From NCBI GenBank assembly GCA_965247295.1, contig CBDFGQ010000003.1, positions 62,001-126,000 of the forward strand: DNA of 64,000 nt, given 5' to 3'. Shown piece after piece: positions 34,125 to 42,634 of this stretch; position 1 is the stretch's first letter; every line of letters starts with the position of its first letter. Below the pieces are notes generated by a model. That model saw only the letters and a list, made by a program, of their open reading frames with translations. It searched no databases and was not told where the DNA came from. Source of the stretch: CBDFGQ01 sp965247295. Its GTDB lineage: Bacteria; Chloroflexota; Dehalococcoidia; Lucifugimonadales; JAGWBF01. The position numbers and the translations under genes were made by a program.

Positions 34125-37019
34125 CTACCCTTGGGGCTCTGACTTGGCGGCCATGGCTGGGACTGTGACGAGTCCCGGCACCCGGGACATCGGGTCATGC
34201 TCCTCGCTGGCTTGAAGCTCAACGGCCAGCTGCCCAAACAAGCCGGTAGACGCGACGACTCCCTTTTGGGCCCCTTCTCGGATGCTAGCCTTACCAACAA
34301 ATCGCAGCCGTGGCGTCCGAACTTCCACCGGGTCCCCATCCTCGATGCCCAAATCACCGGCATCCTCAGGGTTCAGCTCAACCAGCTCGTCCCGCCTGAT
34401 CTCGTTCACCCTACCCTTGACCACCTCCATCTCCCGCTGGGCCTGTAGGAGCACCCTTCCAGGCACGAACAGGAGGGGGAAATCCCCCGTTGCCGGGTAT
34501 GATGCCGACCTGAAGTCGGGCACCACCAGCTTGGCTTTCACGCCGGAGAAGCCTTCGGAATAGAGTACCGCCGTGCCCCCATGTTGCTCCGATGAGCAGG
34601 GCCATTGAATTCCACGGTACTCTTTCTCCGAGTAGAGCAACTGGATGGGGAGCGGGTTGTTGGGGCCTGGCCTGGCAACGAGGGTGGCCTCCGCCTCAAG
34701 CCGCCGGTGGGACACGCCGCCGTACATGGGGACGAGTCGCGCTATCTCCTCCATGATTTGCCAGGAGCTCTCGAACTCGAAGCCGCCGCCGTTCATCCTC
34801 TTGGCAATCTCACATATAGTCCACCACTCCGGCTGTGCCTGACTGTTCTTGACCTTTATGGCGGCCCGGAGTGGCTGCACCCGACGCTCCAGATTGGTAA
34901 AGGTGCCTTCCTTTTCTGCGAAGGTACTCCTGGGCAATACCACATGGGCCCTTTGGGCCGTAGCGCTGAGGAAATGGTCCTGGACAACCAGAAAGTCCAG
35001 AAGCTCCAGCGCGCCTCCAGGGTCATCGCCCGGGCTGTCCAGGTTTGCCCAGTCGGACAGGCCGTGAGGAGCGAAGTTTGGGCTGTCTCCGACGATGAAC
35101 ATCGCCTTGATCTCGCCCTGCCGCACGGAGTCGATTATCCCCCGCAGACCCAGCCCATCCTCGATGGGCACCATTACGCCCCAGGAATCTTCCATATCCT
35201 GCCGGGCCTGGGCATCTCCCAGTCCCAGGTAGCCTGGCAGCAGATGGGGCACGCACCCAACGTCCCAGGCACCTTGCTCGTTGGCTCCCTGCCTGAGGGG
35301 ATAGAGGCCCGCTCCGGGTCTGCCCAGATTGCCCGTGAGCAGGGCCAGGTCTACGATGGAGAAGACGCAGTCACGCTGCAGCTCCTGGGGAACGTTGTCC
35401 AGGGCGTAGACTATAGCCGAGCCCGGCGGCTCGTCTGCGGACAGGTCCCTCGAGCCGGCGTAGGTGCGTGCGGCATCCCGTATCGCATCCGCAGGCACAC
35501 CGGTTTCCCTGGCTACGGAGTCAACATCGACAGAAGATAGGGCCTGTCGCAGCTCCTGGGCTCCCATGCAATTGTCCTGTACCCAGCCCACCCGTTCCAG
35601 GCCCTCCTCGAGTACGACCTTCAGGAGAGCACCCAGCAACCGCAGCTCGGTGCCAACCCGAGGGCGGAGCCATATGTGCGCGTACCCGGTAAGTTCCACC
35701 TCCCTGGGGTCTATAACGATGAGCTTGGTGGACCCCTTTACGGCCCGCTTGATGGGCACCGCCGCCACGTTGTGCTCCTCGGTGATATTGGCGTTGAAGA
35801 CTAGGATACACCGAGAGGCCTCCAGATCCCATATTGGGTTGGTGGCCGCGGCATAGCCCAGGGCCTCCTGCAGCGGGTCTACCAGCTCGGGCCTAGTGTT
35901 AGAAGTCTGGTCCACGTTGTTGGTTACCATCACAGTCCTGGCGAACTTCTGCGCCAGGTAGTGCTCCTCGTTGGTGCTGTTGGGAGAGGTAAGAATGGCG
36001 AACTGGCTGCCTTTGTAATGAGGCAGCCTCTGGGCTATGTGGTCCAGCGCCTCCTCCCAGGTGGCTTCCTCGAATTCCCCGCCGTCGACCCGCCGTATGA
36101 GGGGCACCTTGAGTCGTTCCTTGCTGTTGACGAAGTCCAGTCCAAACTTGCCCTTGAAGCAGGCCTGGCCTCGGTTGGCTGGAGAGTTGAGCTCGGGGAT
36201 GACCCGCACCACCTTGTCGAACCGGTTCACCTCCAGGTTGAGCTGACAGCCCACAGGACAATGGGGGCAGATGGTCTTCTCCACCCTGCTGGCCTTTTCC
36301 CACTTGTAGTCGCTCTCCACCAGCGCACCCACGGGGCAGACGTCCAGGCAGGCGCCACAAAACTCGCAACCCGATTCCAGCAGGGAGGTGCCATGGGAGG
36401 TGCCCACCAGGGCTTGTCCACCTCGCTCGGTGAAGGTAATGGCGTTGTCGCCCCGCACCTCCTCGCATACCCTGACACACCTGCCACAAACGATGCACAG
36501 GTTGTAGTCCCGGTCGTAGAAGGGGTCGGCGGTCTCAATGGGCAGGTTGCGGTTCTTGTAGACGAGAGGCGACTCCAGCTCCATGTTTAGGAATCGAACG
36601 GTGTCCTTCAGCTCGCACCGCTCGTTCTTGGGGCAGGTCACGCACCGGTCGTTCACCGACACGTGGCGCAGGCAGATATCCTCGGGGCCACACAGGTCCA
36701 CCCTATGGCATGTGAGGCACCCCTGGGGATGCTCGGAGATCAGCATCTCCATGACGGACCGCCTTAGCTGGTACACCTCGAGGGAATCACTCTTCACCAC
36801 CATACCGTCCTGCACCGGCAGCGTGCAGGAAGCGGGGAAACCTCTGCCCCCCTCCACTTCCACCACGCACAGCCGACAGGCCGCGAAGGGCTTCATCCCC
36901 GGGTGGTAGCAGAGGTACGGCACGTAGATTCCGGAATCTATGGCCGCCTCCAGGACCATCTTCCCAGGTTGAGTCTTAACCTGAACACCGTCTATAGTAA
37001 ACGTGATCTCGTTTCCCAT
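34125..37019 (-). CDS. NuoG/formate-dehydrogenase-alpha-like iron-sulfur and molybdopterin-fold protein
   Basis: About 964 residues from the ATG at 37019 (MGNEITFTIDG); an upstream GTG at 37052 is possible. The first domain is a [2Fe-2S] ferredoxin (CYHPGMKPFAACRLC). It is followed by an enlarged His/Cys region, HPQGCLTCHRVDLCGPEDIC and then CVTCPKNERC. Two [4Fe-4S] groups (CIVCGRCVRVC; CEFCGACLDVC) and CPHCPVGC precede the molybdopterin fold. Where formate dehydrogenases have Sec or Cys this protein reads NNVDQTSNTRPEL, so formate chemistry is not expected. With the NuoE- and NuoF-like genes upstream and the FNR-like gene downstream it forms a four-gene unit. The rest of complex I is not in the window. 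Confidence 0.85.
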   Translation of the reverse strand: MGNEITFTIDGVQVKTQPGKMVLEAAIDSGIYVPYLCYHPGMKPFAACRLCVVEVEGGRGFPASCTLPVQDGMVVKSDSLEVYQLRRSVMEMLISEHPQGCLTCHRVDLCGPEDICLRHVSVNDRCVTCPKNERCELKDTVRFLNMELESPLVYKNRNLPIETADPFYDRDYNLCIVCGRCVRVCEEVRGDNAITFTERGGQALVGTSHGTSLLESGCEFCGACLDVCPVGALVESDYKWEKASRVEKTICPHCPVGCQLNLEVNRFDKVVRVIPELNSPANRGQACFKGKFGLDFVNSKERLKVPLIRRVDGGEFEEATWEEALDHIAQRLPHYKGSQFAILTSPNSTNEEHYLAQKFARTVMVTNNVDQTSNTRPELVDPLQEALGYAAATNPIWDLEASRCILVFNANITEEHNVAAVPIKRAVKGSTKLIVIDPREVELTGYAHIWLRPRVGTELRLLGALLKVVLEEGLERVGWVQDNCMGAQELRQALSSVDVDSVARETGVPADAIRDAARTYAGSRDLSADEPPGSAIVYALDNVPQELQRDCVFSIVDLALLTGNLGRPGAGLYPLRQGANEQGAWDVGCVPHLLPGYLGLGDAQARQDMEDSWGVMVPIEDGLGLRGIIDSVRQGEIKAMFIVGDSPNFAPHGLSDWANLDSPGDDPGGALELLDFLVVQDHFLSATAQRAHVVLPRSTFAEKEGTFTNLERRVQPLRAAIKVKNSQAQPEWWTICEIAKRMNGGGFEFESSWQIMEEIARLVPMYGGVSHRRLEAEATLVARPGPNNPLPIQLLYSEKEYRGIQWPCSSEQHGGTAVLYSEGFSGVKAKLVVPDFRSASYPATGDFPLLFVPGRVLLQAQREMEVVKGRVNEIRRDELVELNPEDAGDLGIEDGDPVEVRTPRLRFVGKASIREGAQKGVVASTGLFGQLAVELQASEEHDPMSRVPGLVTVPAMAAKSEPQG

Positions 37020-37052
37020 AACCCTACATCCAACCTTGTGGCACGTGGCCAC

Positions 37053-37206
37053 CTAAAGTTTCTGCCGCCCGGAGAGAACCTTCTCGCCTGATTCCTTTCC
37101 CCTCATCCTTCGGCAGGCTCAGGACAGGCTCTCGATCCTCTCCCAAATGGGGAGAGGAGGTCCCATGAGATCAAATTGCACAAGAGCCAGTAACCCGGAA
37201 CAATCG
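37053..37206. repeat. Hairpin and TTCGRCMGGCTCA-type repeat within the nuo-like operon
   Basis: The 154-nt gap between the nuoF- and nuoG-like genes holds a repeat core CTTCGGCAGGCTCAGGAC at about 37118-37135. It also holds an 8-bp hairpin, CCTCTCCC (37137-37144) with GGGAGAGG (37150-37157). It is probably a REP-like insertion rather than a gene, and may lower downstream expression. Confidence 0.55.
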
Positions 37207-38919
37207 CTACCTTCGCGTGGCCTGGGGCGAATAGCTCGGCCCCAGGCACCGGCCCGTTGGACACCGCCTGTCGTACATATGGGCATCGAACTCGTCGCCG
37301 AAGTAGCGCAGGGCCGAGGACACGGGATTGAACCCCAGCTGCCCGTGGCCGCATAGGGACCCCGCCTGCATGTCCTGCCCTACCTGGCGCATCAGCTCCA
37401 GGTCGCCAGGCTCGCTCGCAAACCGGCAGATGCGCTCCAGGACCTCCAGCAGGTGCGTCATACCCAATCGGCACGGGAAGCACTTGCCGCACGACTCGTA
37501 CTGGCAAAAGGCGATCAAGGAGCGTGTGAGGTCAACGGCGCAGGTGTCCTCGTCGGCGGCGATGATGCCCCCAGAGCCCAGGATAGCACCCGCCTGGGAC
37601 ATGGCCTCGAAGTCCAGGGTTATCTCCAGCTGGTCGGCGCTAAGCACCCCTCCCAGGGGCCCTCCAGTCTGAAGGAGCTTCAGCGCCTTGTCTCCCGGCA
37701 CACCACCCCCAATTTCGTAGACGACCTGGTGAAGGGTCATGCCAAGGGGCACCTCCACCATGCCACTGTAAAGCAGACTCCCCGAAAGACAGAGGATGGC
37801 GGTGCCCTTGCTGCGGTCCTGGCCGATGCCCGCGAACCAGTCTCCGCCCCTCTCAACGATCTGGGGCACGTAGGCAAGGGTTTTGACGTTGTTCACATTG
37901 CTGGGTTTGCCAAAGAGGCCCACTTGCGCCGGGAAGGGAGGCCGGAACCGTGGCATGGCCCTCTTACCCTCGATGGACTCCATCATGGCAGTCTCCTCGC
38001 CGGCCACGTAGGAGTCCCCGGTAAGGGATACCTCTATCTGGAAACTGAAACCGCTGCCAAATATGTCGTCACCGAGGAAACCCAGCTCACGGGCCTGTTC
38101 GACGGCCCGTTGGGTACGCCGAATCGGCCCCTCATGGCCGTGGCGAATGAACACGTACCCATAGCTGGCGCCCGTGGCGTAGCCCGCCAGCAGCATCCCC
38201 TCCAGGACACTGTGGGGGTCGCTTTCCAGAATCCCCTTGTCGTTGAATGCGCCCGGGTCCCCCTCCTCGCAGTTGCACAGGATGTACTTGACGGGGCCCG
38301 GCGACCTGGCAAGGAAGCTCCATTTGGTGCCCGTTGGGAAAGCCGCCCCGCCTCTGCCTCTAAGCCCCGACTTGGTGACCTCTTCTAAGACACCTTCGGG
38401 GGTCATCTGAGTCAGGGCTTTGTGGAGCGAGCCGTAACCGCCGTTGGCGATGTACTGGTGGATGTCGTATGGGTCTATATTGCCGGCGTTGCGCAGGGCG
38501 ATGCGTACCTGGCCCCTCATCATGGGGTGCTCGGCCAGGTCGTCTACGCCGTCCAAGCCGTTCTCCCCGAGGTACCCCAGGGCAAGATTCGCCACCGGCT
38601 CCTGCCGAACCAGGTGTGAGTACATGATGGCGGGCACCTTGCCGGCCGTCATGTTACTGTAAAAGATCCTGGGGCCGTTGGGCATTGTTATGTCAACGAG
38701 TGGCTCGGCGTAGCAGGGGCCCAGGCATCCCACCTCGCTTACCGTGGCCTGCACGCTGTGCCTCTGTAGCTCCCCAGTGATCGCGGCTATAACCTCGTCG
38801 GCACCCGCAGCCTTCCCACAGAGGGCCGTGCCTACCCTTATCCACGGGGTATCCCCCGCCGTAAAGGACTGCCACCGGCGGAGCGCTTCACCCTGCACCT
38901 GTTCGAAGCTCGTGACCAC
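37207..38919 (-). CDS. nuoF: NADH dehydrogenase subunit NuoF-like
   Basis: 570 residues. An N-terminal thioredoxin-like [2Fe-2S] domain (VGTALCGKAAG...VGCLGPCYAEP) marks the NuoF/HoxF form found with soluble NADH modules. FMN and NADH binding blocks follow: GLRGRGGAAFPTGTKW and CNCEEGDPGAFNDKGILE. The [4Fe-4S] site ESCGKCFPCRLG is near the C-terminus. No extra ferredoxin domain is attached. The GTG start at 38919 lies 20 nt after the nuoE-like stop. Confidence 0.92.
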   Translation of the reverse strand: MVTSFEQVQGEALRRWQSFTAGDTPWIRVGTALCGKAAGADEVIAAITGELQRHSVQATVSEVGCLGPCYAEPLVDITMPNGPRIFYSNMTAGKVPAIMYSHLVRQEPVANLALGYLGENGLDGVDDLAEHPMMRGQVRIALRNAGNIDPYDIHQYIANGGYGSLHKALTQMTPEGVLEEVTKSGLRGRGGAAFPTGTKWSFLARSPGPVKYILCNCEEGDPGAFNDKGILESDPHSVLEGMLLAGYATGASYGYVFIRHGHEGPIRRTQRAVEQARELGFLGDDIFGSGFSFQIEVSLTGDSYVAGEETAMMESIEGKRAMPRFRPPFPAQVGLFGKPSNVNNVKTLAYVPQIVERGGDWFAGIGQDRSKGTAILCLSGSLLYSGMVEVPLGMTLHQVVYEIGGGVPGDKALKLLQTGGPLGGVLSADQLEITLDFEAMSQAGAILGSGGIIAADEDTCAVDLTRSLIAFCQYESCGKCFPCRLGMTHLLEVLERICRFASEPGDLELMRQVGQDMQAGSLCGHGQLGFNPVSSALRYFGDEFDAHMYDRRCPTGRCLGPSYSPQATRR

Positions 38920-38939
38920 TTTATCGCATTAACGCAGGA

Positions 38940-39458
38940 CTAGTTTTCGACAGGAGGGGGCCCCTCCATAGGCTCGCTTGCCTCGCCGGAAGGCGAAAAC
39001 AGGACCAGCTGCCGGGCACTCTCGGGGGAAACCCGGCCTATGAGCCTGTGATCTACGCTCATCACCGGTCCCTGTGAGCACGCTCCGAGGCAGGTATTGA
39101 ACCGCAGACTGAGCCTGCCATCGGGGGTATCACCCTCTCCCTGGAGTCCCAGCGTATCCAGGACGGCCTTTATGGCCTCCATCGCCCCTTGAACGTGGCA
39201 CGACGGCCCCCAGCACAGCTCCACAATATGGTCGCCGGGAGGGGTGAACCGAAAGTTGGTGTAGAAGGACGCCACACCCCACACGTCGTTGATAGTGGAG
39301 TGGGTGAAGTGCGCTACGGCCTCGATGCCTTCCTCAGGGACATAGCCAAGCTCGTCCTGGACCGCCAGAAGAGACGAAAGGAGAGTTATGGTGCTCTGCT
39401 GCTGGGAGTCGAGGGCACTGCTTACCCGCTCCTTTAGCTTTTGCGCGTCGGTAGTCAT
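38940..39458 (-). CDS. nuoE: NADH dehydrogenase subunit NuoE-like
   Basis: About 172 residues from the ATG at 39458 (MTTDAQKLKERVSS). An N-terminal helical bundle has LGYVPEEGIEAVAHF. The [2Fe-2S] ligands are CWGPSC and, further on, CLGAC in FNTCLGACSQGPV. It provides the one-electron [2Fe-2S] centre next to NuoF. It is the first gene of the nuoE-nuoF-nuoG-FNR unit. Confidence 0.92.
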   Translation of the reverse strand: MTTDAQKLKERVSSALDSQQQSTITLLSSLLAVQDELGYVPEEGIEAVAHFTHSTINDVWGVASFYTNFRFTPPGDHIVELCWGPSCHVQGAMEAIKAVLDTLGLQGEGDTPDGRLSLRFNTCLGACSQGPVMSVDHRLIGRVSPESARQLVLFSPSGEASEPMEGPPPVEN

Positions 39459-39618
39459 GGGCACTCTTAGGACAGGAGGCTCCTCTGCCGGAGGTGGGTG
39501 ACATATGACTGTGGGCCTGATAGGTAGGAATGAACGAACGACGAAATCGTGAACTTTTTAACGAAGTGCAAAGGCCATGGTAGCACATGTTGGTGGGCCT
39601 TTCAACATGACGGCGAGG

Positions 39619-40941
39619 TCAGGGACTGTAGTCATCCAGCACCATGTCCGCCACCTGCTGGCCCAGCCTAACGCTGTAGTTGGTCCCCCGGTCTTCGGGG
39701 TATATCTGCGTGGTGTTGGCCAGGTAGAGGCCCTTGATGGGGGTGCGCAGGTCGGGGATGCGCCGGCTGTAGCCGACCCCGATAATCGGCTGGGCGGCGT
39801 CCACCCGGTGGTGGTGATACTCTTCTATCCACGACGGGTCGAAGCTGGGGTTGATCTTGCGAAGATGGGGAAGGAACTCCTCCAGCAGCTCTTCCCCGGT
39901 CATCTGATAGATGGGGTGCTCGGTACTGGGGTAGTTAGAGAGGTAAACGACGTGCTTGCCGCCATAAAGGGAAGGGGACACGAAGTTGGTCTGCTCGATG
40001 ACACCCACGAAGGGGATGGTGCGGTCGGCTATGCTGAGCCAGTATATCTGGGACAGCGGCCGCTTCAGCACCAGCACCACCAGCACCGCCGCCAGATAAG
40101 TGACGTCTGTCAGCTTACTTTCGTACTCCCTGGGCAGGGTCGGGACCAACCTGGTAAACACGTATGAGGGGGTCGTGGCGATCACGGCGTCGTATCGACG
40201 GACTTCCAGCTCCCTACCGGGCATCTCCAGCTCCAGCCCCACTGCCCTGCCGTCCTCCACCACCACCTGGCGTACACCCGCCGAGACGTGGACCTCGCCC
40301 CCCTTCTGCCGGACCCGTTCCCCTAAGGTATCGAAGACCTCGCCGAAGCTGCCCATGGGGTAGACAAGCTCCTCCCTGTCCCAGGGCTTACCCCGAGAGG
40401 CCACCCTCAAGTAGATCTTTCCCCATAGCCATGTCATGCTTATCTCGGCGTAGTGCTCTCCGAACTTGCCGCGGAGCAGCGGCTCCCACACCACTTCGTA
40501 GGCCCGCCTTCCCACCCGTTTTTGAAGCCATTCGGCAGCGGTGACGTCCTCGAATTTGAGGCCGTCCCTGGTCTTCTGAAGGTAGAGGGTAACCAGGCCC
40601 AGACGGATACGGTCGTACAGGCTAAGGGGCTTGAATCGCAGAAGGTCCATCGGAGAGCCGAACTTCCAGATCTTGCCCCCGTGGTACAACCCCACGCTGG
40701 ACTCGATCCACGCCAGCTTGTGCCCCAGCCCCAGCTCCCGTATCAGCTCGATCATGTGGGTGTCGCTCATGAACAGGTGGTGGTAGCCCCGCTCCAGGCG
40801 TCCCCCGCTTACCTCGAAGGTGGACGCCTGGCCACCGAGGAACGGTGCCCGCTCATAAACGTGGGCCCGGTGCCCCAGTTTGACCAGGGCATAGGCCGCC
40901 GCCAGGCCCGCCGCACCGCCACCGACGATACCTACGTTCAC
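39619..40941 (-). CDS. FAD-dependent amine-oxidase-like oxidoreductase
   Basis: 440 residues. The N-terminal dinucleotide motif is VGIVGGGAAGLAAAYALVKLGHRAHVYERA. GRLERGYHHLFMSD follows, typical of protoporphyrinogen-oxidase/phytoene-desaturase-like proteins. The C-terminus has GLYLANTTQIYPEDRGTNYSVRLG, closing the FAD site. It starts at a GTG that overlaps the upstream membrane protein stop by 4 nt. The pairing with a flippase-like membrane protein suggests lipid or isoprenoid modification at the membrane, but the substrate is unknown. Confidence 0.82.
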   Translation of the reverse strand: MNVGIVGGGAAGLAAAYALVKLGHRAHVYERAPFLGGQASTFEVSGGRLERGYHHLFMSDTHMIELIRELGLGHKLAWIESSVGLYHGGKIWKFGSPMDLLRFKPLSLYDRIRLGLVTLYLQKTRDGLKFEDVTAAEWLQKRVGRRAYEVVWEPLLRGKFGEHYAEISMTWLWGKIYLRVASRGKPWDREELVYPMGSFGEVFDTLGERVRQKGGEVHVSAGVRQVVVEDGRAVGLELEMPGRELEVRRYDAVIATTPSYVFTRLVPTLPREYESKLTDVTYLAAVLVVLVLKRPLSQIYWLSIADRTIPFVGVIEQTNFVSPSLYGGKHVVYLSNYPSTEHPIYQMTGEELLEEFLPHLRKINPSFDPSWIEEYHHHRVDAAQPIIGVGYSRRIPDLRTPIKGLYLANTTQIYPEDRGTNYSVRLGQQVADMVLDDYSP

Positions 40942-42065
40942 TCAGAGTCCCCTTCCCTGGCCACCGTTCCCCCTTCTTCCAGCCCTGCGACCCCGCTCCC
41001 ACCAGGGGGCCAGCCCAGGGTATGCGCCGTCTCACCAGCCCGACTAGGGGACAGGTCTATCCGCGCCGTGCGGCCGAGCTGGGCCAGAGACACGTTTTCC
41101 TTCCACAGGAAAAGCAGACCCAGGATGTTTACGGGAAGCCACAGGGCCACGATGTGGACGAAAAAGGAGTAGGCAACTGCCGGCTCCGCCGCGACGCCGA
41201 ATGCGATCAGGGTGCTCTTGGCCACCAGCTCGAAGGGACCTATTCCCCCGATGCTGGAGGGAATGGCGGTGGCAAGGTTGGACGTCGCCGTAACCAGGAG
41301 GACTACCTGGAAGGGCTGGTCCAGGTCAAAGGAAATGGCCAGGATGTAGTACGTGGCGGCTTCCGTCAGCCAGACCGGCAGGGACAGGAGGCAGAGGAGG
41401 AGCAGCCTGCGTGGACTCCTCAGGGCCCCCAAACCCTCCACCAGCAGATAGCCGAACTGTTCCACCTTTGGGCGGATGCTCCGCGGCCCCACCGAGGACG
41501 CTAGACGGGCCGCCCTACGACCCAATGCGGGAAAGGAGGCCAGTAGGAACAGCACGACAAATCCCAGGACGAATAACAGGGCTACGAGGACGCTCAGGGC
41601 GACCCAAAGCGTATTCAGGCCACCACCGTCGCTCCTCAAGATATCGGTCCACGGCAGAAAGGGCCAGACGACGGCGACCAAGAACAGCAGCGTGAGCCCG
41701 TCCAGCACCCTCTCGACACCGATGGTCGCCAGGGCCGATGCTTTACTGATCCCTTCCCGCTCCCCGAGGAAATGGGCCCTCACAAGCTCCCCCAGCCGCA
41801 CCGGAAGGACATTGTTAGACATGTACCCGATGGCCACCACCGGAAAAAGCCGCCTCGCCGGTATTGCCTTGAGGTGTCTGAGCAGGAAGTGCCAGCGCTG
41901 GGATCGAATTGCCAGCGCCACGAAGTACACCAGAACGGCGGGAGCGAAGTAGGTGTAATCGGCGTCGCGAAGCTCTCCTCCAGTATGTTGGAAGTCCAGC
42001 CTCCAGAGAAACAGGAAGAGCAACCCAAGGGTCACCGTGGCTCCCAGCCAGAAGCGGCGGCTCAT
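40938..42065 (-). CDS. LPG-synthase-TM / UPF0104 family membrane protein
   Basis: About 375 residues from the ATG at 42065 (MSRRFWLGATV), with roughly eight membrane segments. Motifs of the lysylphosphatidylglycerol synthase membrane domain family are visible: GYMSNNVLPVRLGELVRAHFLGEREGISKASALATIGVERVLDGLTL and SSIGGIGPFELVAKSTLIAFGV. Members without the soluble aminoacyl-transferase domain are usually flippase-like. It overlaps the FAD oxidoreductase gene by 4 nt. Confidence 0.82.
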   Translation of the reverse strand: MSRRFWLGATVTLGLLFLFLWRLDFQHTGGELRDADYTYFAPAVLVYFVALAIRSQRWHFLLRHLKAIPARRLFPVVAIGYMSNNVLPVRLGELVRAHFLGEREGISKASALATIGVERVLDGLTLLFLVAVVWPFLPWTDILRSDGGGLNTLWVALSVLVALLFVLGFVVLFLLASFPALGRRAARLASSVGPRSIRPKVEQFGYLLVEGLGALRSPRRLLLLCLLSLPVWLTEAATYYILAISFDLDQPFQVVLLVTATSNLATAIPSSIGGIGPFELVAKSTLIAFGVAAEPAVAYSFFVHIVALWLPVNILGLLFLWKENVSLAQLGRTARIDLSPSRAGETAHTLGWPPGGSGVAGLEEGGTVAREGDSE

Positions 42066-42158
42066 CAGCAAGTACTTAGGTCTCCTTCACCCTAACTGTC
42101 GGGACCGCGCTCTACAGAGCCGGAGGGCGAATTGCCACTCGCCCCCCTACTTACTCCC

Positions 42159-42188
42159 AGTATACTTTTGTGCATATAGGCGACACAA
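42159..42188 (-). promoter_or_regulatory. Possible promoter for the UPF0104/FAD oxidoreductase pair
   Basis: Minus-strand TTGTGT (42188-42183), an 18-nt spacer and TATACT (42164-42159), about 95 nt before the start at 42065. Confidence 0.45.
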
Positions 42189-42246
42189 GCGACCGGCGGA
42201 CCTGAGAGCTAACGGTCCGGCGAGAAGGGGGCCATCCCAACCGCCG

Positions 42247-42275
42247 CCCTTGAGCAACCGTACACGCTTTGCTAC
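42247..42275 (+). promoter_or_regulatory. Sigma-70-type promoter for gatCA
   Basis: TTGAGC (42247-42252), a 17-nt spacer and TACACT (42270-42275), 53 nt before the gatC ATG. Confidence 0.55.
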
Positions 42276-42328
42276 ACTGGCCGCATTAGAGCCCTCTCAT
42301 TAGAGGAAGGAAGGCAGGGTCCGTCAAG

Positions 42329-42619
42329 ATGCCGCTCACTCGGGAAGAGGTACAGCACATAGCCACCCTTTGCCGCATAGGCATGACCGACGAGGACCTG
42401 GAGACAATGTCGGAGCAGCTATCCCACATCCTGGAGATGTTCCGGGCCCTGGACGAGCTGGATACGGAGGGCGTGGCGCCCTCGGGCCACTCCATGTCCC
42501 TGGAGACGGTGATGAGGCCGGACGAACCCCGTGACTCTTTTCCCAGGGAAGACATCCTTCGCAACGCTCCCCGGGAGGACGGCGACATGTTCCGGGTGAA
42601 GGTGGTACTGGAGGAGTAG
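42329..42619 (+). CDS. gatC: Aspartyl/glutamyl-tRNA amidotransferase subunit C
   Basis: 96 residues. The N-terminus MPLTREEVQHIATLCRIGMTDEDLE and the proline-rich wrap-around C-terminal half (PRDSFPREDILRNAPRED) are typical GatC. It stabilises GatA in the complex that converts mischarged Glu-tRNA(Gln) or Asp-tRNA(Asn) to the cognate amide form. gatA begins 15 nt downstream. gatB is not in the window. Confidence 0.95.
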   Translation: MPLTREEVQHIATLCRIGMTDEDLETMSEQLSHILEMFRALDELDTEGVAPSGHSMSLETVMRPDEPRDSFPREDILRNAPREDGDMFRVKVVLEE

Positions 42620-42634
42620 GGAGTCGGCGAACCC

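Noticed and set aside
34125..37019. NuoG-like protein considered as a selenocysteine formate dehydrogenase
   Set aside because: The catalytic position reads NNVDQTSNTR with neither Cys nor an in-frame UGA.
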